64,000 bases of DNA. Origin: Cryptomeria japonica. Lineage: Eukaryota; Streptophyta; Pinopsida; Cupressales; Cupressaceae. The notes beneath the pieces are model-generated. The model did not search any database. It was not told the origin of the DNA and saw only the letters and a program-made list of their open reading frames with translations. The translations under genes and the position numbers were made by a program. The stretch is taken from assembly GCF_030272615.1 (NCBI RefSeq), contig NC_081413.1:602332709-602396708 (forward strand), in the 5' to 3' direction. Of the stretch, positions 11,460 through 21,710 are shown in pieces. Position 1 is the stretch's first letter; each line of letters starts with the position of its first letter.

Positions 11460-12473
11460 TTATGCCTTCTGATCTGATATTTCTTTCTTAATTGCTACAA
11501 ACACAATATCTTCACCATCATCATCATCTGATTCTTCATTAGTAATACCACTATCAATAGCTACAAGACAATCTCTCTTACCTTTACCCTTGTACTTCTT
11601 AAATTTGTCTCTCTTGTATTCATTTTCACCATTAGGGAAATTTGCTGCTATATGACCAATCTTGTTGCATGTAAAACATTTTAAAGGTAGCTTACCTTTA
11701 TATTTACCGATGCCTCTAGGAAGTCGTTTTGCCAACAATGCTTCAAGATCCACTAAGTTGTCATCATCTTCAGCATCTCTGCTAGATCTAGATTCATAGT
11801 TATGGTTGGTATCTCTACTTCTTCTCACAGATGTGTTAGAGACAAAAGCTCTAAATGCATATTCTGATCTCTATACACTACCATCATAGCCATTTAGTTC
11901 AAAAGCAGTAAGTTTTCCAATAATAGAGTCAAGAGTTACCTTTGTCATATCAATGGATTTCATCTCCTGAATAGCTGCAACTCAGATAGCGTAGACCAGT
12001 AGCAGGATTCTTAGTACTTTACTGATTACTGTGGTATCTTCCACTTTCCCTCCAAGACTCTTTATCTCACCAACTATCTATTTAATCCTTTGACCATACT
12101 ACTAGATGTTCTCACCTTCATACATTCTCATGTCATAAAACTTGCCTCTTAAACTCTCTTCTTTAGCAATCTTAACATGTTCATAACTGCTATAAATCTC
12201 TTCTAATTTCTTCCATACTTCATGTGCAGTTTCAAGACCATGAACATCTACATATTCAGCATCAGACAGGGAACTGATAATAGCTTCTAATTCTTGGTGA
12301 TTTTCATGTTTTTCTTTCTTCTGATCATCAGTCAGGGGTCCAGTGGGTGTATTATACTTATTTTCTATATGCTTCCAATACTGACTACCAAGAATCTTAA
12401 TGTAAATCTTCATCCTGTCACTCCATATTCTATAGTTATCTTTGTTAAACTTTGGACCTTCATTCTTCATCAT
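11460..12473 (-). pseudogene. Element E gag
   Basis: ATG complementary to 12,471-12,473, 58 bases inside the primer site. The N-terminal gag domain is open for 122 codons ('NYRIWSDRMKIYI', 'LETAHEVWKKLEEIYSS'), then stops at 12,102. The C-terminal part (11,460-11,828) has one zinc knuckle, CFTCNKIGHIAANF, whose last Cys is Phe, followed by a Lys-rich segment. Same protein family as the element A gag at 18,511. Confidence 0.88.
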
Positions 12474-12530
12474 GATCTACAAGATCTTTTCCTCAAGCTG
12501 TTAGGATTTTAGATTAAGAGGACCTGAGAA

Positions 12531-12543
12531 GCTTTGATACCAA
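12531..12543 (-). other. Primer-binding site, element E
   Basis: The minus strand reads TTGGTATCAAAGC, one mismatch from the initiator tRNA-Met site, one base from the LTR edge. Confidence 0.85.
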
Positions 12544-12544
12544 T

Positions 12545-13943
12545 TGATGGTATGATAAAAAGAATAAGTATCCGGTATAATAGTGAGAGGGGGGGTGAAT
12601 CAGTATATAGAAAAACTGAAACAAAGTTCCCAAACTCAAACTCAGTCAAACAAAGTAAGCATATCTCAGTCAAGATCAATACTCATAAGAATACTTGACA
12701 TCAACCGGTTTAAATGTTATGACAGCTTTAACAGTAAACAAATTCAACATCTATGTAAACATCAACAATTCTTAATCATAACTCAACATATTCATCTTCA
12801 ATGCTTCTACTTAACATGTCTTATCATGAATTAACCATATCAACAAGTAAAGTCACAACCACAAAAGCATTCACCACTTGACACAAATGTTTATATGTGG
12901 AAAACCCAAATAGGTAAAAACCATGGTGAGATGGCACTCACAAGGATAGCTATTTGAACCCTTCTCAAGTTCGCCCTGTTAGGGGCCAAAGCCTGTTAGA
13001 GCTTTACAATAAGTCCAGTTAAGAACTAATTCCGGTTAGGAATCACCTGGTTAAAGGATTTACAAATATGTCTTGTTAGAAGCACAATACCCTGTTAAGA
13101 GTAACCTCGCTGGAGGATTTAAGAATCCAAGCTAATGGATCACCTTGTTAGAGCTCACCCAGTTAAGGGATTTAACTTCTATTGTAATTGTTAGAAAACA
13201 ACAATTTTGTTGATTTGTCTGAATAGCACTACTTTTTCTTGATCAGATCCTTCTATAACCATCAATCTTCCTTCACTCAAAGTGCAGATCCATTCACTGG
13301 TTCTAGCAACTACACACTCAACAGGTTTTCTACCAACCTTGCCAACAACATTTACAAATAACTTCATCGACCTTAAATAGAAATCAATTAGGTCGATAAC
13401 ACAACAAAAACCTAATTCTCATCATCAAGATTAAAAACAAATTGGTACAATCTTGACCATTAGAAATCATGACAATCTCTTCACATTCTTCAAGACAATT
13501 TCAACCGCTCCATGATCATCGCTTCATCGGACTTTGTAACTCATCACACGATGTGCATTAAATACAATCCACTTTGCTCCTTCTTGCTCCTTCCCTAGAC
13601 AATAACAAACATGCCAAAACAATTTGAATATATCCTCAATCAAATGATCACATGTGTCTCCATCATTGCCGCTTATCAGATAATAAACCAACAAACTTGG
13701 TCGGTTAGGGTTTAATAGCTGATAGGGTTTTATTGGTTACATTACATAGAAAGGTTTAACCCTTTATACCGGTTCACCGGTTTACAACATGTTCCACAAA
13801 GCTCTTTTACCACTTACTAGCCAATATCAAAATCAACAATATCAGCAATATCATGAATACCATTACCGATTCAATTGACATCAATGACAACATATCATTA
13901 TGCAATCTCTATGCAAAATACCAATAATCTTCAAATGCCAACA
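12545..13943 (-). repeat. 5' LTR of element E
   Basis: 1,399 bp, TGTTGGC...CATCA on the minus strand; aligns with 4,893-6,318. A TATA-like CTATTTAAGG lies at about 13,371-13,381 (minus). It contains the conserved U5 stem-loop near 12,897-12,935 and the C-rich CACCCCCCCTCTC run at the 3' end. Confidence 0.92.
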
Positions 13944-14160
13944 AGATATCCATGTATATACATTTTGGATAGCAGCCCATCTTTGGCATTGTTGTCAAAG
14001 GGGGAGAGTGGAGTGAAAAATGTACAAAGTAAAGAAGGTTTTTGAGTTCTTAATCTAAGGGGAGGCCTTAGAAATTTTGATAGCATTTTTGATCTAGTGT
14101 ATAGGTTTCAGCACTTAGTCATTTTTCACGAGTGTTGCCATCAATGCCAAAGGGGGAGAT
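13944..14160 (+). other. Element F 3' internal end with two polypurine tracts
   Basis: Resumes after element E with the duplicated AGATA. The end of ORF2 cannot be followed. Polypurine tracts AAAGGGGGAGAG (13,997) and AAAGGGGGAGAT (about 14,149, next to the LTR) each follow a 'TTGGCATTGTTGTC' or 'TTGCCATCAATGCC' context. The same doubled arrangement is seen in A, B, C and E. Confidence 0.75.
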
Positions 14161-15108
14161 TGTTGGCAATTGAACTCATCTAGTGGATATCAATGCTTGA
14201 TTAGTGGTTTAGGTTTGTCATTGTTGGTAACACTTCTTGATATTCCTATCCATAAATCAAAGATCTTGATATCCAGAAGTGGATTTGAACCGGTAACCAG
14301 TTAGCCGGTAATTCAGGATGAGTAGAGTAGCTTTTGGTCTGGAAGCTCTCCAGTGATTGTGGTGTTATGAATCATACATGGAATGATAGGGCCAATATAG
14401 AGACATCATCTTATGATCTTTTTGGTGATCCTCTTTTGTTTTTGATGATCTGATCAAGCCGACTCATGATTACACATTACATATTTAGGTCAACTTGATA
14501 ATTGTCTATTTTGTGATTGCGGATATATAAGAGCAGTGCAAAAGATCTTTTTGGTGTATGGTATGATTGTATGCAAGTGAGTAGTGATCAATAATTAGTT
14601 TTGGCATATTTTCATGTGCACATTCTTGATCCAGTAGTTGACTAAGATAGAAAATATAGAGCAGAGTAGCAGAGGTGATACAGTCAAAGTTTTACACTTA
14701 ATCAAAACTCATCTAGGCATTGTTAGATGTTATTTTAGAGTTCATTCATTGTAATCCATCATTGTAATTGATCTGTAAGGCAGTAATACTTCTAGGGGTA
14801 TAACCCTTATTGTAACTGAGTTGTAAGCTTTAGGCAGTGTGCCTGAATGCCTGTGCGTTCCTCATTTTGTAATATTGTTTTCTACTAGACATAGTGGAAT
14901 AATATTGTGGGTTCAAATCCCACTGTGGTTTTTCCCATTTGGGTTTCCACATTAAATACCTGGTGTTATGATTTTGTGGTTGATTATTTCAATTTTTTGT
15001 ATTTCACTTTCATGCTTATGCTTCTGGTGGTTCAAAGTTAAGTCAAAAAATTTATTAACTGGTAGAACACTGATTCAATCCCCCTCTCAGTGTTCCTTGA
15101 TTTCAACA
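14161..15108 (+). repeat. 3' LTR of element F
   Basis: 948 bp, TGTTGGCAATTG...TTTCAACA. A TATA box (GGATATATAAG) lies near 14,520. The U5 stem-loop block (ACTGTGGTTTTTCCC / TTTGGGTTTCCAC) is at about 14,921-14,953 and the C-rich CCCCCTCTCAGTG run at 15,080-15,092. The U3 differs from A and B but the R/U5 half aligns, most closely with element G. Confidence 0.82.
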
Positions 15109-15431
15109 TCCTTTACATCCACCAGTTGTGTATAAATATATTGTCGATGTACCCAAAAACCTATGGGCACCAGGTTCTAGAATGAGGGTGAAAGTGATTG
15201 AATATAATGCCACAATTAAAGGTGTGTTCTAGGCAACTAATATCTTCCAAGAAGACAACCATCCAATGCATATTCATTGTTATGAATTTTATGTTGTAGC
15301 AGAGGGTTTTGGTATTTATAATAATGTAATAGATCCACTCACTTTCAACCTGGTATATCCACCACAATGAAATACTATGGGAACTCATGTCAATGGATGG
15401 ATTGTTATCAGGTTCAAAGCAAGCAATCCAT
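15109..15431 (+). pseudogene. Laccase-like multicopper oxidase exon (penultimate), decayed
   Basis: In frame from about 15,110 the protein reads 'LWAPGSRMRVKVIEYNATI', then 'HPMHIHCYEFYVV', 'DPLTFNLV' and 'GWIVIRFKASNP'. This is the block just before the last exon of plant laccases, secreted copper oxidases acting on monolignols. HPMHIH keeps the His ligands of the trinuclear copper centre. Three in-frame stops (after GVF, after YPPQ and after CNK) include a TGA where laccases have Arg, consistent with C-to-T change. Directly after 'NP' comes GTAATAAAT, matching the usual laccase intron position after that Pro. The upstream part was cut by element F; no last exon is found in the window. Confidence 0.82.
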
Positions 15432-15689
15432 GTAATAAATAGAGTGACAATTTTATGATTCTAGATATTAATTATGAATTGAAACTAAAATTTATAAAAT
15501 ATACATGGAGTACTAAAGGATTATTTGATTTGTATAAGTGTTTGATTTATACATTGTCACTTTAATGATCATGTAATATTGGGGTTGAGCATGCTTCTTT
15601 GAGTGAAGAACGATCCTAGTGAGTTTAAAAGTTTGAATTCACACCTCAAGACCTCTTGAAATGCTACAGAAAATTATAGTATCAATTTT
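15432..15689 (+). other. Remnant of laccase intron
   Basis: A/T-rich sequence starting with a splice-donor-like GTAATAAAT. No ORF, no repeat and no RNA gene seen. It ends where the LINE 3' poly(T), read on plus, begins at about 15,690. Confidence 0.4.
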
Positions 15690-16998
15690 ATTTTTTTAGG
15701 AATAGGCATTTTCATTAAAGCATATAATAAGATTACACTATTTAGAAAAAAAGGGTGGGAGGAAAAAAATCACTCCCTGAAAGTCACTGGACCAGAGCCT
15801 AGAAATAGCAAAAAAACTTATCAAAACATAGGCATAGCCCAAAAAACCAAAGTAAACATAAAAAGCCTAAGTGGCTAGAATAGTAGTAGCAGAAGGAGGA
15901 GGTAGGTCCATGTCATCCTTTTAGAATAGTAGTAGCAGAAGGAGGAGGTAGGTCCATGTCATCCTTTTTACCCCATACATCAGCGGGGGTCTGGAAGAGA
16001 CCACCCATGTTCAGTAGCTTCTTCCTCTTCATCTTTATCTTTTCTGGAAGGAGAAATTTCCAAAGCAAGCTGGGAGAACCCTTTAGAGGAGCTAGGCCAC
16101 TTAGAATCTGACCAACTAAAACTACTAGGAGCCAAAGAGGCAGTACCACCCGTAGCCCACCTAGAGGAAGAGTCGCCTCGAGGAGGAGAGGCTAAGTAGA
16201 GACGTGAAAAGTCTCTCCCCAATCTAGAGTGGCAGCGAGGAGCTTGAGAGAGAGGCGTACAAGAACCGCTAATAGAAGAACTATGGCCAAGACAATGACC
16301 ATGAACTGGAGAACGATCACTGGAGGCAAAAGGGTCTGACAAAATGTTGGCAACCATACAACGGGAATCAACCCATTGATAAAGAAGCACTTCTAAGTGG
16401 GCCACCTCAAGAGCCACTTTGTTTACTTGAACTTGAATCTATAACATCACATTACTACATATGTAAGATTTAGAATGCAAAGAAATATAACTATCAAGAG
16501 AGTTGTGAGAAAACAAAATAGTATTTATATCTTTCCACAAACTGAAGAGGATTTACATCCTATAAGCATGCCATATTTGTGTGAATTTGTAGGTGATCCT
16601 TGGGGAATCTCCCAAGAAGACCATATGCCAAGAGAAGGGCTCAGGTCAAAAATGCCTAAAAAAATCATGAATCCAAAATCACAATTGTTGAGCTCTTCTG
16701 CACAACCAAAAGAGATGCATCAAGGTCTCATGCAGCCCACAAAAAGGGCATCGAGGATCTGGCACCCCTAGATGCCTGAGATGAGAACCTGAAGGCAAGC
16801 CTTGTAATAGAATACACCAAGAAAAATGAGCCACTTTGGGTTCTACAACAACAAAACAGAGAGTAAGAAACCTGCATCTCCATGTGCTTTGAGAGAAATT
16901 CAAGTGTCATCAAAGATTCAAAGTGGGAACAATAGGAAAGTGAGGCACAAGCCAATGGTAACCTATTTTGAGTTTATAATTACAAGAGGTGTTGGCAA
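15690..16998 (-). pseudogene. LINE ORF2 C-terminal part with zf-RVT domain, and 3' tail
   Basis: At 16,679-16,903 (minus) the protein has 'KVAHFSWCILLQGLPSGSHL', 'PRCPFCGLHETLMHLFW' and a final Cys. This is the zinc-binding domain that ends plant L1 reverse transcriptases. A shifted frame reads the same region. Downstream (15,913-16,417) a Ser/Pro-rich open stretch of 145 codons may be ORF2 tail or chance; I do not recognise it. Confidence 0.75.
15876..15967. repeat. 46-bp tandem duplication in LINE 3' end
   Basis: TAGAATAGTAGTAGCAGAAG... occurs at 15,876 and again at 15,922, two adjacent near-identical 46-bp copies. Probably a replication slip in this copy. Confidence 0.85.
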
Positions 16999-17003
16999 AC
17001 CAT

Positions 17004-18440
17004 TGTTGGCATTTGCATGAAGATTGCATTAATGATATGTTATGTTGTCATTCATGTCAATTAAGCGATAATGATATTGTTGATATTGTTGTTATTATTG
17101 ATATTGTCTTCTAACTGGTAGGAAGAACTTTGTGGAATATATTGTAAACCAGTATGTAAGTTTGTGATTTGAACCAGTAATCAGTATAAGAGGTTAAACC
17201 CTATCTATGTAATGTAACCGATAAACCCTACCAATTGTTTTTGTTAAACCCTAACCGATTAAGATTGTTGAATTGGTTATGTTGGTTTATGATCTGATGA
17301 GGAGCGATAATGATAATGACACGTGTGATCATTGTATGAAGAAAAGTTCAAATTGTTCTAGCACGTTTCTTTGTCTATGGAATAAGAAAAGTGTATTACA
17401 TCTAATGCAAAGCGTGTGATGAGTTACAAAGTCCAATGAAGTAGTGATCAAGGAGCGGTTAGAGTTTTCTTGAATAATGTGTACAGATTGCTATGTAAAT
17501 CCAATGGTCATACTTGAACTGAATTCATTTGTAAGCTCTATGTGAGAATTAGGTTTTTGTTGTGTTACAAGCCTAATTGATTTGTTATAAAGGTCAATGA
17601 AGTTGTTTTATAATAGGTGTTGGTATAAATCAATTTAATGTGTGGTTGTCAAACCGGATAATGAATCTACAATTTGATTAAAGGCAGATTGAAGCTTAAA
17701 AGGTTCTGATCAAGCAAGTTTAGTGCTATTCAGACAGATCAAGTAAAATCCTATTGTCTTCTAACAATTACAACAGAATTGAAATCCCCTAACCGAGTAA
17801 GCTCTAACAAGCTTGGTTACTTCTTAAATCCTCTAACAAGGTGATCCATTAGCTTGGATTCTCAAATCCTCTACCGAGGTTACTCCTAATAGGGTACTTG
17901 CTTCTAATAAGGCATTTGTAGTCAATCCTTTAACCGGGTGATTCCTAACAAGATCAGTTCTTAACAAGACTTTTGTAAAAGCTTTAATAGGCTTGGCTAC
18001 TAACAAGGCGAACTTTAGAAGAGTTCAGATAGTTATCTTGTGAGTCTCATCTCACCGTGGTTTTTCCCATTTGGGATTCCACGTCAACAATATTTGTGTC
18101 ATGTGGTGAATATTTTTGTGGTTGTGATCTTATGATTGATTTGATTAACTACTTAACTATTCTGATAAGGCATGATAACCGGAAGTATTGATAAATGAAG
18201 TTTGTTAACATATGATAAAGCATTTGGATGTTTACAAGTTTAATGTTATTTACTGTTAAGTTTCTATAATAGTCAACCGGTTTTTCTTATGAGATATTAT
18301 CTTGACAGAGTTATTTCATTGATAAGTTTACTTTGTGTGATTGAGATTGAGATTGGGAAGTTTGTATCAGTTTTTCAATTTACTGATTCACCCCCCCTCT
18401 CAGTAATCTACCGAATACTTATTCTTTCATCATACCATCA
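17004..18440 (+). repeat. 5' LTR of element A
   Basis: 1,437 bp, TGTTGGCATTTG...CATCA. Three AAACCCTA teloboxes lie at 17,196, 17,223 and 17,246, a TATA-like TTATAAAGG at about 17,585, an array of CTAACAAG/CTAATAGG motifs at 17,785-18,010, the U5 stem-loop at 18,056-18,083 and the CACCCCCCCTCTC run at about 18,390. Confidence 0.93.
18056..18083 (+). promoter_or_regulatory. Conserved U5 stem-loop, element A
   Basis: CGTGG (18,056-18,060) can pair with CCACG (18,079-18,083), and inside it CCCA (18,066-18,069) with TGGG (18,072-18,075). The block is conserved in the LTRs of A, B, C, E and F. In element G the outer arms are CGAGG and CCTCG, a compensating double change. The role (packaging, RT initiation or 3' end formation) is unknown. 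Confidence 0.6.
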
Positions 18441-18441
18441 A

Positions 18442-18453
18442 TTGGTATCAGAG
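18442..18453 (+). other. Primer-binding site, element A
   Basis: TTGGTATCAGAG, matching initiator tRNA-Met, one base after the LTR end. Confidence 0.9.
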
Positions 18454-18510
18454 AAACTCAGGTCCTCTAAGATCTAATCCTAATAGCTTGAGGAAAAGAT
18501 CTTGTAGATC

Positions 18511-19500
18511 ATGATGAAAAAGGAAGGTCTGAAGTTTAATAGATAAAACTATAGGATATGGAGCTACAAAATGAAAATTTACATCAAGAGTCTGGGAAGT
18601 CGGTATTGGGAACATGTCAATACTAAATATGTTGCACCCACTGGGATTCTGACTGGTGATCAGAAGAAAGAACAAAAATAAAATCATCAAGCATTAGAGG
18701 CTATTATCAGTTCCTTGTCTAATGCTGAATATGTAGATGTTCATGGTCTAGAGACTGCACATGATGTATGCCAAAAACTTGAAGAGATTTATAGTGGTGA
18801 TGAACATGTTAAGATTGCTAAAGAGGAGAGTCTAAGAGGAAAGTTTGATGACATACAGATGACTGAAGGTGAGAATATATAGTAGTATAGTCAAAGAATA
18901 AAAGAGATAGTCAGTGAGATTAAGAGTTCAAGAGGGAAAATGGAAGATGCCACAGTGATCAGTAAGGTATTGAGAACCTTGCTATCAGTCTACGCTATCT
19001 GAGTTGCAAATATTCAGGAGCTGAAGTCCATACAAAAAACTAAGGTAACTCTTGACTCCATCATTGGAAAACTTACTAATTTTGAATTAAACGGTTATGA
19101 TGGTAGTATACAGAAATCAGAGTTTGCATTCAAAGCTTTTGTCTCTAACCCATTTGTAAGAAAAGGTAGAGATACTAGTCATGGTTATGAATCCAGATCC
19201 AGCAGAGATGCTAATGATGAAGACAGTTTAGTGGATCTTGAAGCATTGTTGGCAAAGCGACTGCCTAGAGGCACTGGCAAATACAGAGGTAAATTACCTT
19301 TAAAATCTTTTTCATGCAACAAGATTGGTCACATAGCTACTAATTGTCCTAATGGTGAAAATGAACACAAGAAAGAGAAATTCAAGAAGTATAAGGGTAA
19401 AGGCAAGAGATATTTTCTTATTATTGTTGATAGTGGTATCACTGATGAAGAATTTTATGGTGATGCTAGTGAAGATATTGTGTTTGTAGCTATTAAGTAA
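18511..19500 (+). pseudogene. Element A gag
   Basis: ATG at 18,511. The frame can be read to 19,500 with several stops (about 18,541, 18,679, 18,880 and 19,000). 'GLETAHDVCQKLEEIYSGDE' marks the gag core. The last 89 codons are open (19,231-19,500) and have a zinc knuckle whose first Cys is Ser (SFSCNKIGHIATNC), followed by a Lys-rich RNA-binding stretch. Homologous to the element E gag. Confidence 0.9.
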
Positions 19501-19524
19501 GAGATATCAAACCATAAGGCATTA

Positions 19525-20560
19525 GTGTCCAGGATGGATAACTCTAATGATTGGATCATTGATAGTGGTTGTTCACATCATATGACTGATGATCGGAGCA
19601 AATTTCTTTCCTTGAAGGAATTTGATGGTGGTATTGTAAGATTTGGCAATGACTCACCCTGCATGGTTAAAGGTAAGGGGTTATTTCTCTTAATGGCAAA
19701 AGAAATTCTGATGGTGTCTACGGGTTTGAATGTCTAATGCACAATCTTTTGAGTATGGCACAACTTAATGACAGAGGATACCCACTGGAGTTTAAAAATG
19801 GTATCTCTAAAATCTTTGACAACAAATGTGAATTGATTGCGACCGGGAAGCAAACTAAAGGTAACCTATTTCACCTTAATCCTAAAGTTAGCAATTGTTT
19901 GATTGTAAGAATAGATAATAGCTGGCTTTGGCATAGGAGATTTTGTCATATAAACTTTGATAACATTGTTAAAGTGAGTAAGTCCAAGACAGTGAGAGGT
20001 TTTCCTCAGTTAGACAAATCGGTTAATGCTCTTTGCAAAGAATGTCAGTTAGGAAAGATGAATTCTTCAACTTTCAAGAGAAAATCCTTCTCAACAGAGA
20101 ATTTGTTAGATTTGGTTCATATAGATATTTGTGGACCAATAAGAACAAAAAGCATTCAAGGTGACATATATTTCATGATCCTCACTGATGATTGCTCAAG
20201 GATGATGTGGGTCACATTCTTGAAGGATAAGACTAAAGCTTTTGGTAAGTTCAAGGAATTCAAATCCTTATCTAAGAAAGAGAGCGGCAAGAAGGTAAAA
20301 TGTATCAAAAAAAATCAAGGCAGTGGATTTACTTATGAGGAATTCACTAAGTACCTGTGATGAGAATGACATCAAATCATAGCTTTCTACACCAAGGACA
20401 CCACAACAGAATGGTATCGAAGAGAGGAATAATCGGTTAGTGGTTGAAGCTGTTAGGACAATGTTGATATAAGGAGGTGTAGTAAAAACAATTTGGAGAG
20501 AAGTTGTCAGTACAACTGTCTACACTATGAACCGAGTTCTGGTGAAAAGAGATAAGGATA
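19525..20560 (+). pseudogene. Element A protease and integrase
   Basis: The protease motif 'WIIDSGCSHHMT' has Asp-Ser-Gly intact (19,553-19,588). A frameshift near 19,700 moves to the frame open at 19,737-20,360, which holds GAG-pre-integrase ('LWHRRFCHINFDNI', 'CKECQLGKM') and the integrase core ('DICGPIRTKSIQG', 'TDDCSRMMWVTFLKD'). Where integrases have the second catalytic Asp, the sequence reads 'IKKNQGSGF', so Asp is Asn. After a stop at 20,358 the 'TPQQNGIEERNN' Glu segment and later parts are in shifted frames. Confidence 0.88.
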
Positions 20561-20569
20561 AGACCCCTT

Positions 20570-21710
20570 ATGAATATTGATATGGAAGATCACCTGATGT
20601 TAGCTATTTTAAGATATTTCGAAGCAAATTTTTTATTAAGAGAGGTGATTACATTAGAAAATTTGAAGCTAAGAGTGATGAAGGCATATTTATTGGCTAT
20701 TCCACCAAGAGTAAGGCCTACAAATGTTTTAACAACTGGACATAGAGTATTGTTGAGAGTGTTAATGTTCAAGTGGATGAATGTCCTGAAGTTTCAAAAG
20801 AAATCAGTTTGGAGAAGAAGGATGAAGATCCTTGCATTTTACTTTTGGAACTAGAAAGTGTTAAATCTGAAACTGACAAAACAAATCATGATGCACTTGT
20901 TCAACCGGAACAGATAAACTCAGAAGATGATGATAATGATGAAGCTAAACCTAAAGATAATGAGCATATTATTCCTAGATATGTGAAACTGAATCATAGT
21001 CCTGAACAGATTATTGGGGATAAGGATGATGCAGTACTAATCAGAAGGAGAATAAGAGAGAACTCTTGCATGATCTCCACCATTAAACCAAGAACTGATA
21101 AGGAAGCATTTGGTGATGATCATTGGGTTAAAGCTATGGAGGAGGAATTGGATCAAATTGAGAAGAACAACACTTGGACCCTAGTACCCCAACTGGTAAA
21201 TAAGAATGTTATAGGTACTAAATGGGTATTCAGGAACAAACTGAATGAAGATGGTGTTGTAATTCACAATAAGGATAGGTTGGTTTGTAAGGGTTATGCA
21301 CAAGAAGAAGGAGAAGATTATGGTGAAACTTTTGCATCAATAGCAATACTGGAAGGTGTCAGAACTTTACTTGCATTTGCAGCCCATAAGAAGTTCAAGG
21401 TATACCAGAAGGATGTTAAGTCTACATTTTTGAATGGGATATTAGAAGAAGAAGTTTACATAGAAAAATCAGATGGTTATGCTTTGACTAATGAGAAAGA
21501 CATGGTATGCAGATTGCATAAGGCTTTATAAGGATTCAAGCAGGCACCCAGAGCATGGTATGAAAGACGTCATACACATCTGATGAAGATAGGCTTTCTA
21601 AGAACCAGTGATGATAGTAACATTTATCTCAAGTTTGAAGGGGATGAAATATTGGTCAGTGAAGTATTTGTTGATGATATCATATTTGGAGGTAATGATG
21701 TCATGAGCAA
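20570..21710 (+). pseudogene. Element A integrase C-terminus and reverse transcriptase, 5' portion
   Basis: 'KSDEGIFIGYSTKSKAYKC' (about 20,670-20,730) is the Sirevirus-like integrase end. The frame open at 20,773-21,531 carries the acidic linker and RT ('KAMEEELDQIEKNNTWTLVP', 'CKGYAQEEGEDYGETFA'). After a TAA at 21,529, the piece at 21,583-21,710 has 'VFVDDIIFGGND', with the two catalytic Asp residues kept. The gene is cut at 21,710 by element B. Confidence 0.9.

Larger units (their letters stand above)
4893..13943 (-). mobile_element. Element E: Ty1/copia (Sirevirus-like) retrotransposon, degenerate
   Basis: Full-length minus-strand copia element with both LTRs and a perfect 5-bp target duplication AGATA (4,888-4,892 and 13,944-13,948). 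Coding order from the 5' LTR leftwards is gag, protease, GAG-pre-integrase, integrase, reverse transcriptase, RNase H: copia order. The post-integrase motif 'KSDEGIFLGYSTKS', the >1.3 kb LTRs, repeated polypurine tracts and the C-rich LTR end point to the SIRE/Maximus group. It is the same family as element A. A solo LTR is inserted in its integrase region (9,075-10,894). Confidence 0.92.
3069..15108 (+). mobile_element. Element F: partial non-autonomous LTR retroelement, split by element E
   Basis: Plus-strand relative of B, C and G. Visible parts are an ORF2 remnant (3,069-4,892), a 3' internal end with two polypurine tracts (13,944-14,160) and the 3' LTR (14,161-15,108). Element E (4,893-13,943) is inserted in ORF2 with a perfect AGATA duplication. 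Element D is inserted at 3,069. The 5' LTR and gag must lie beyond the window. F ends within a laccase exon remnant. Confidence 0.75.

Noticed and set aside
15161-15388. Minus-strand ORF of 75 codons
   Set aside because: Shadow of the laccase exon remnant on plus.
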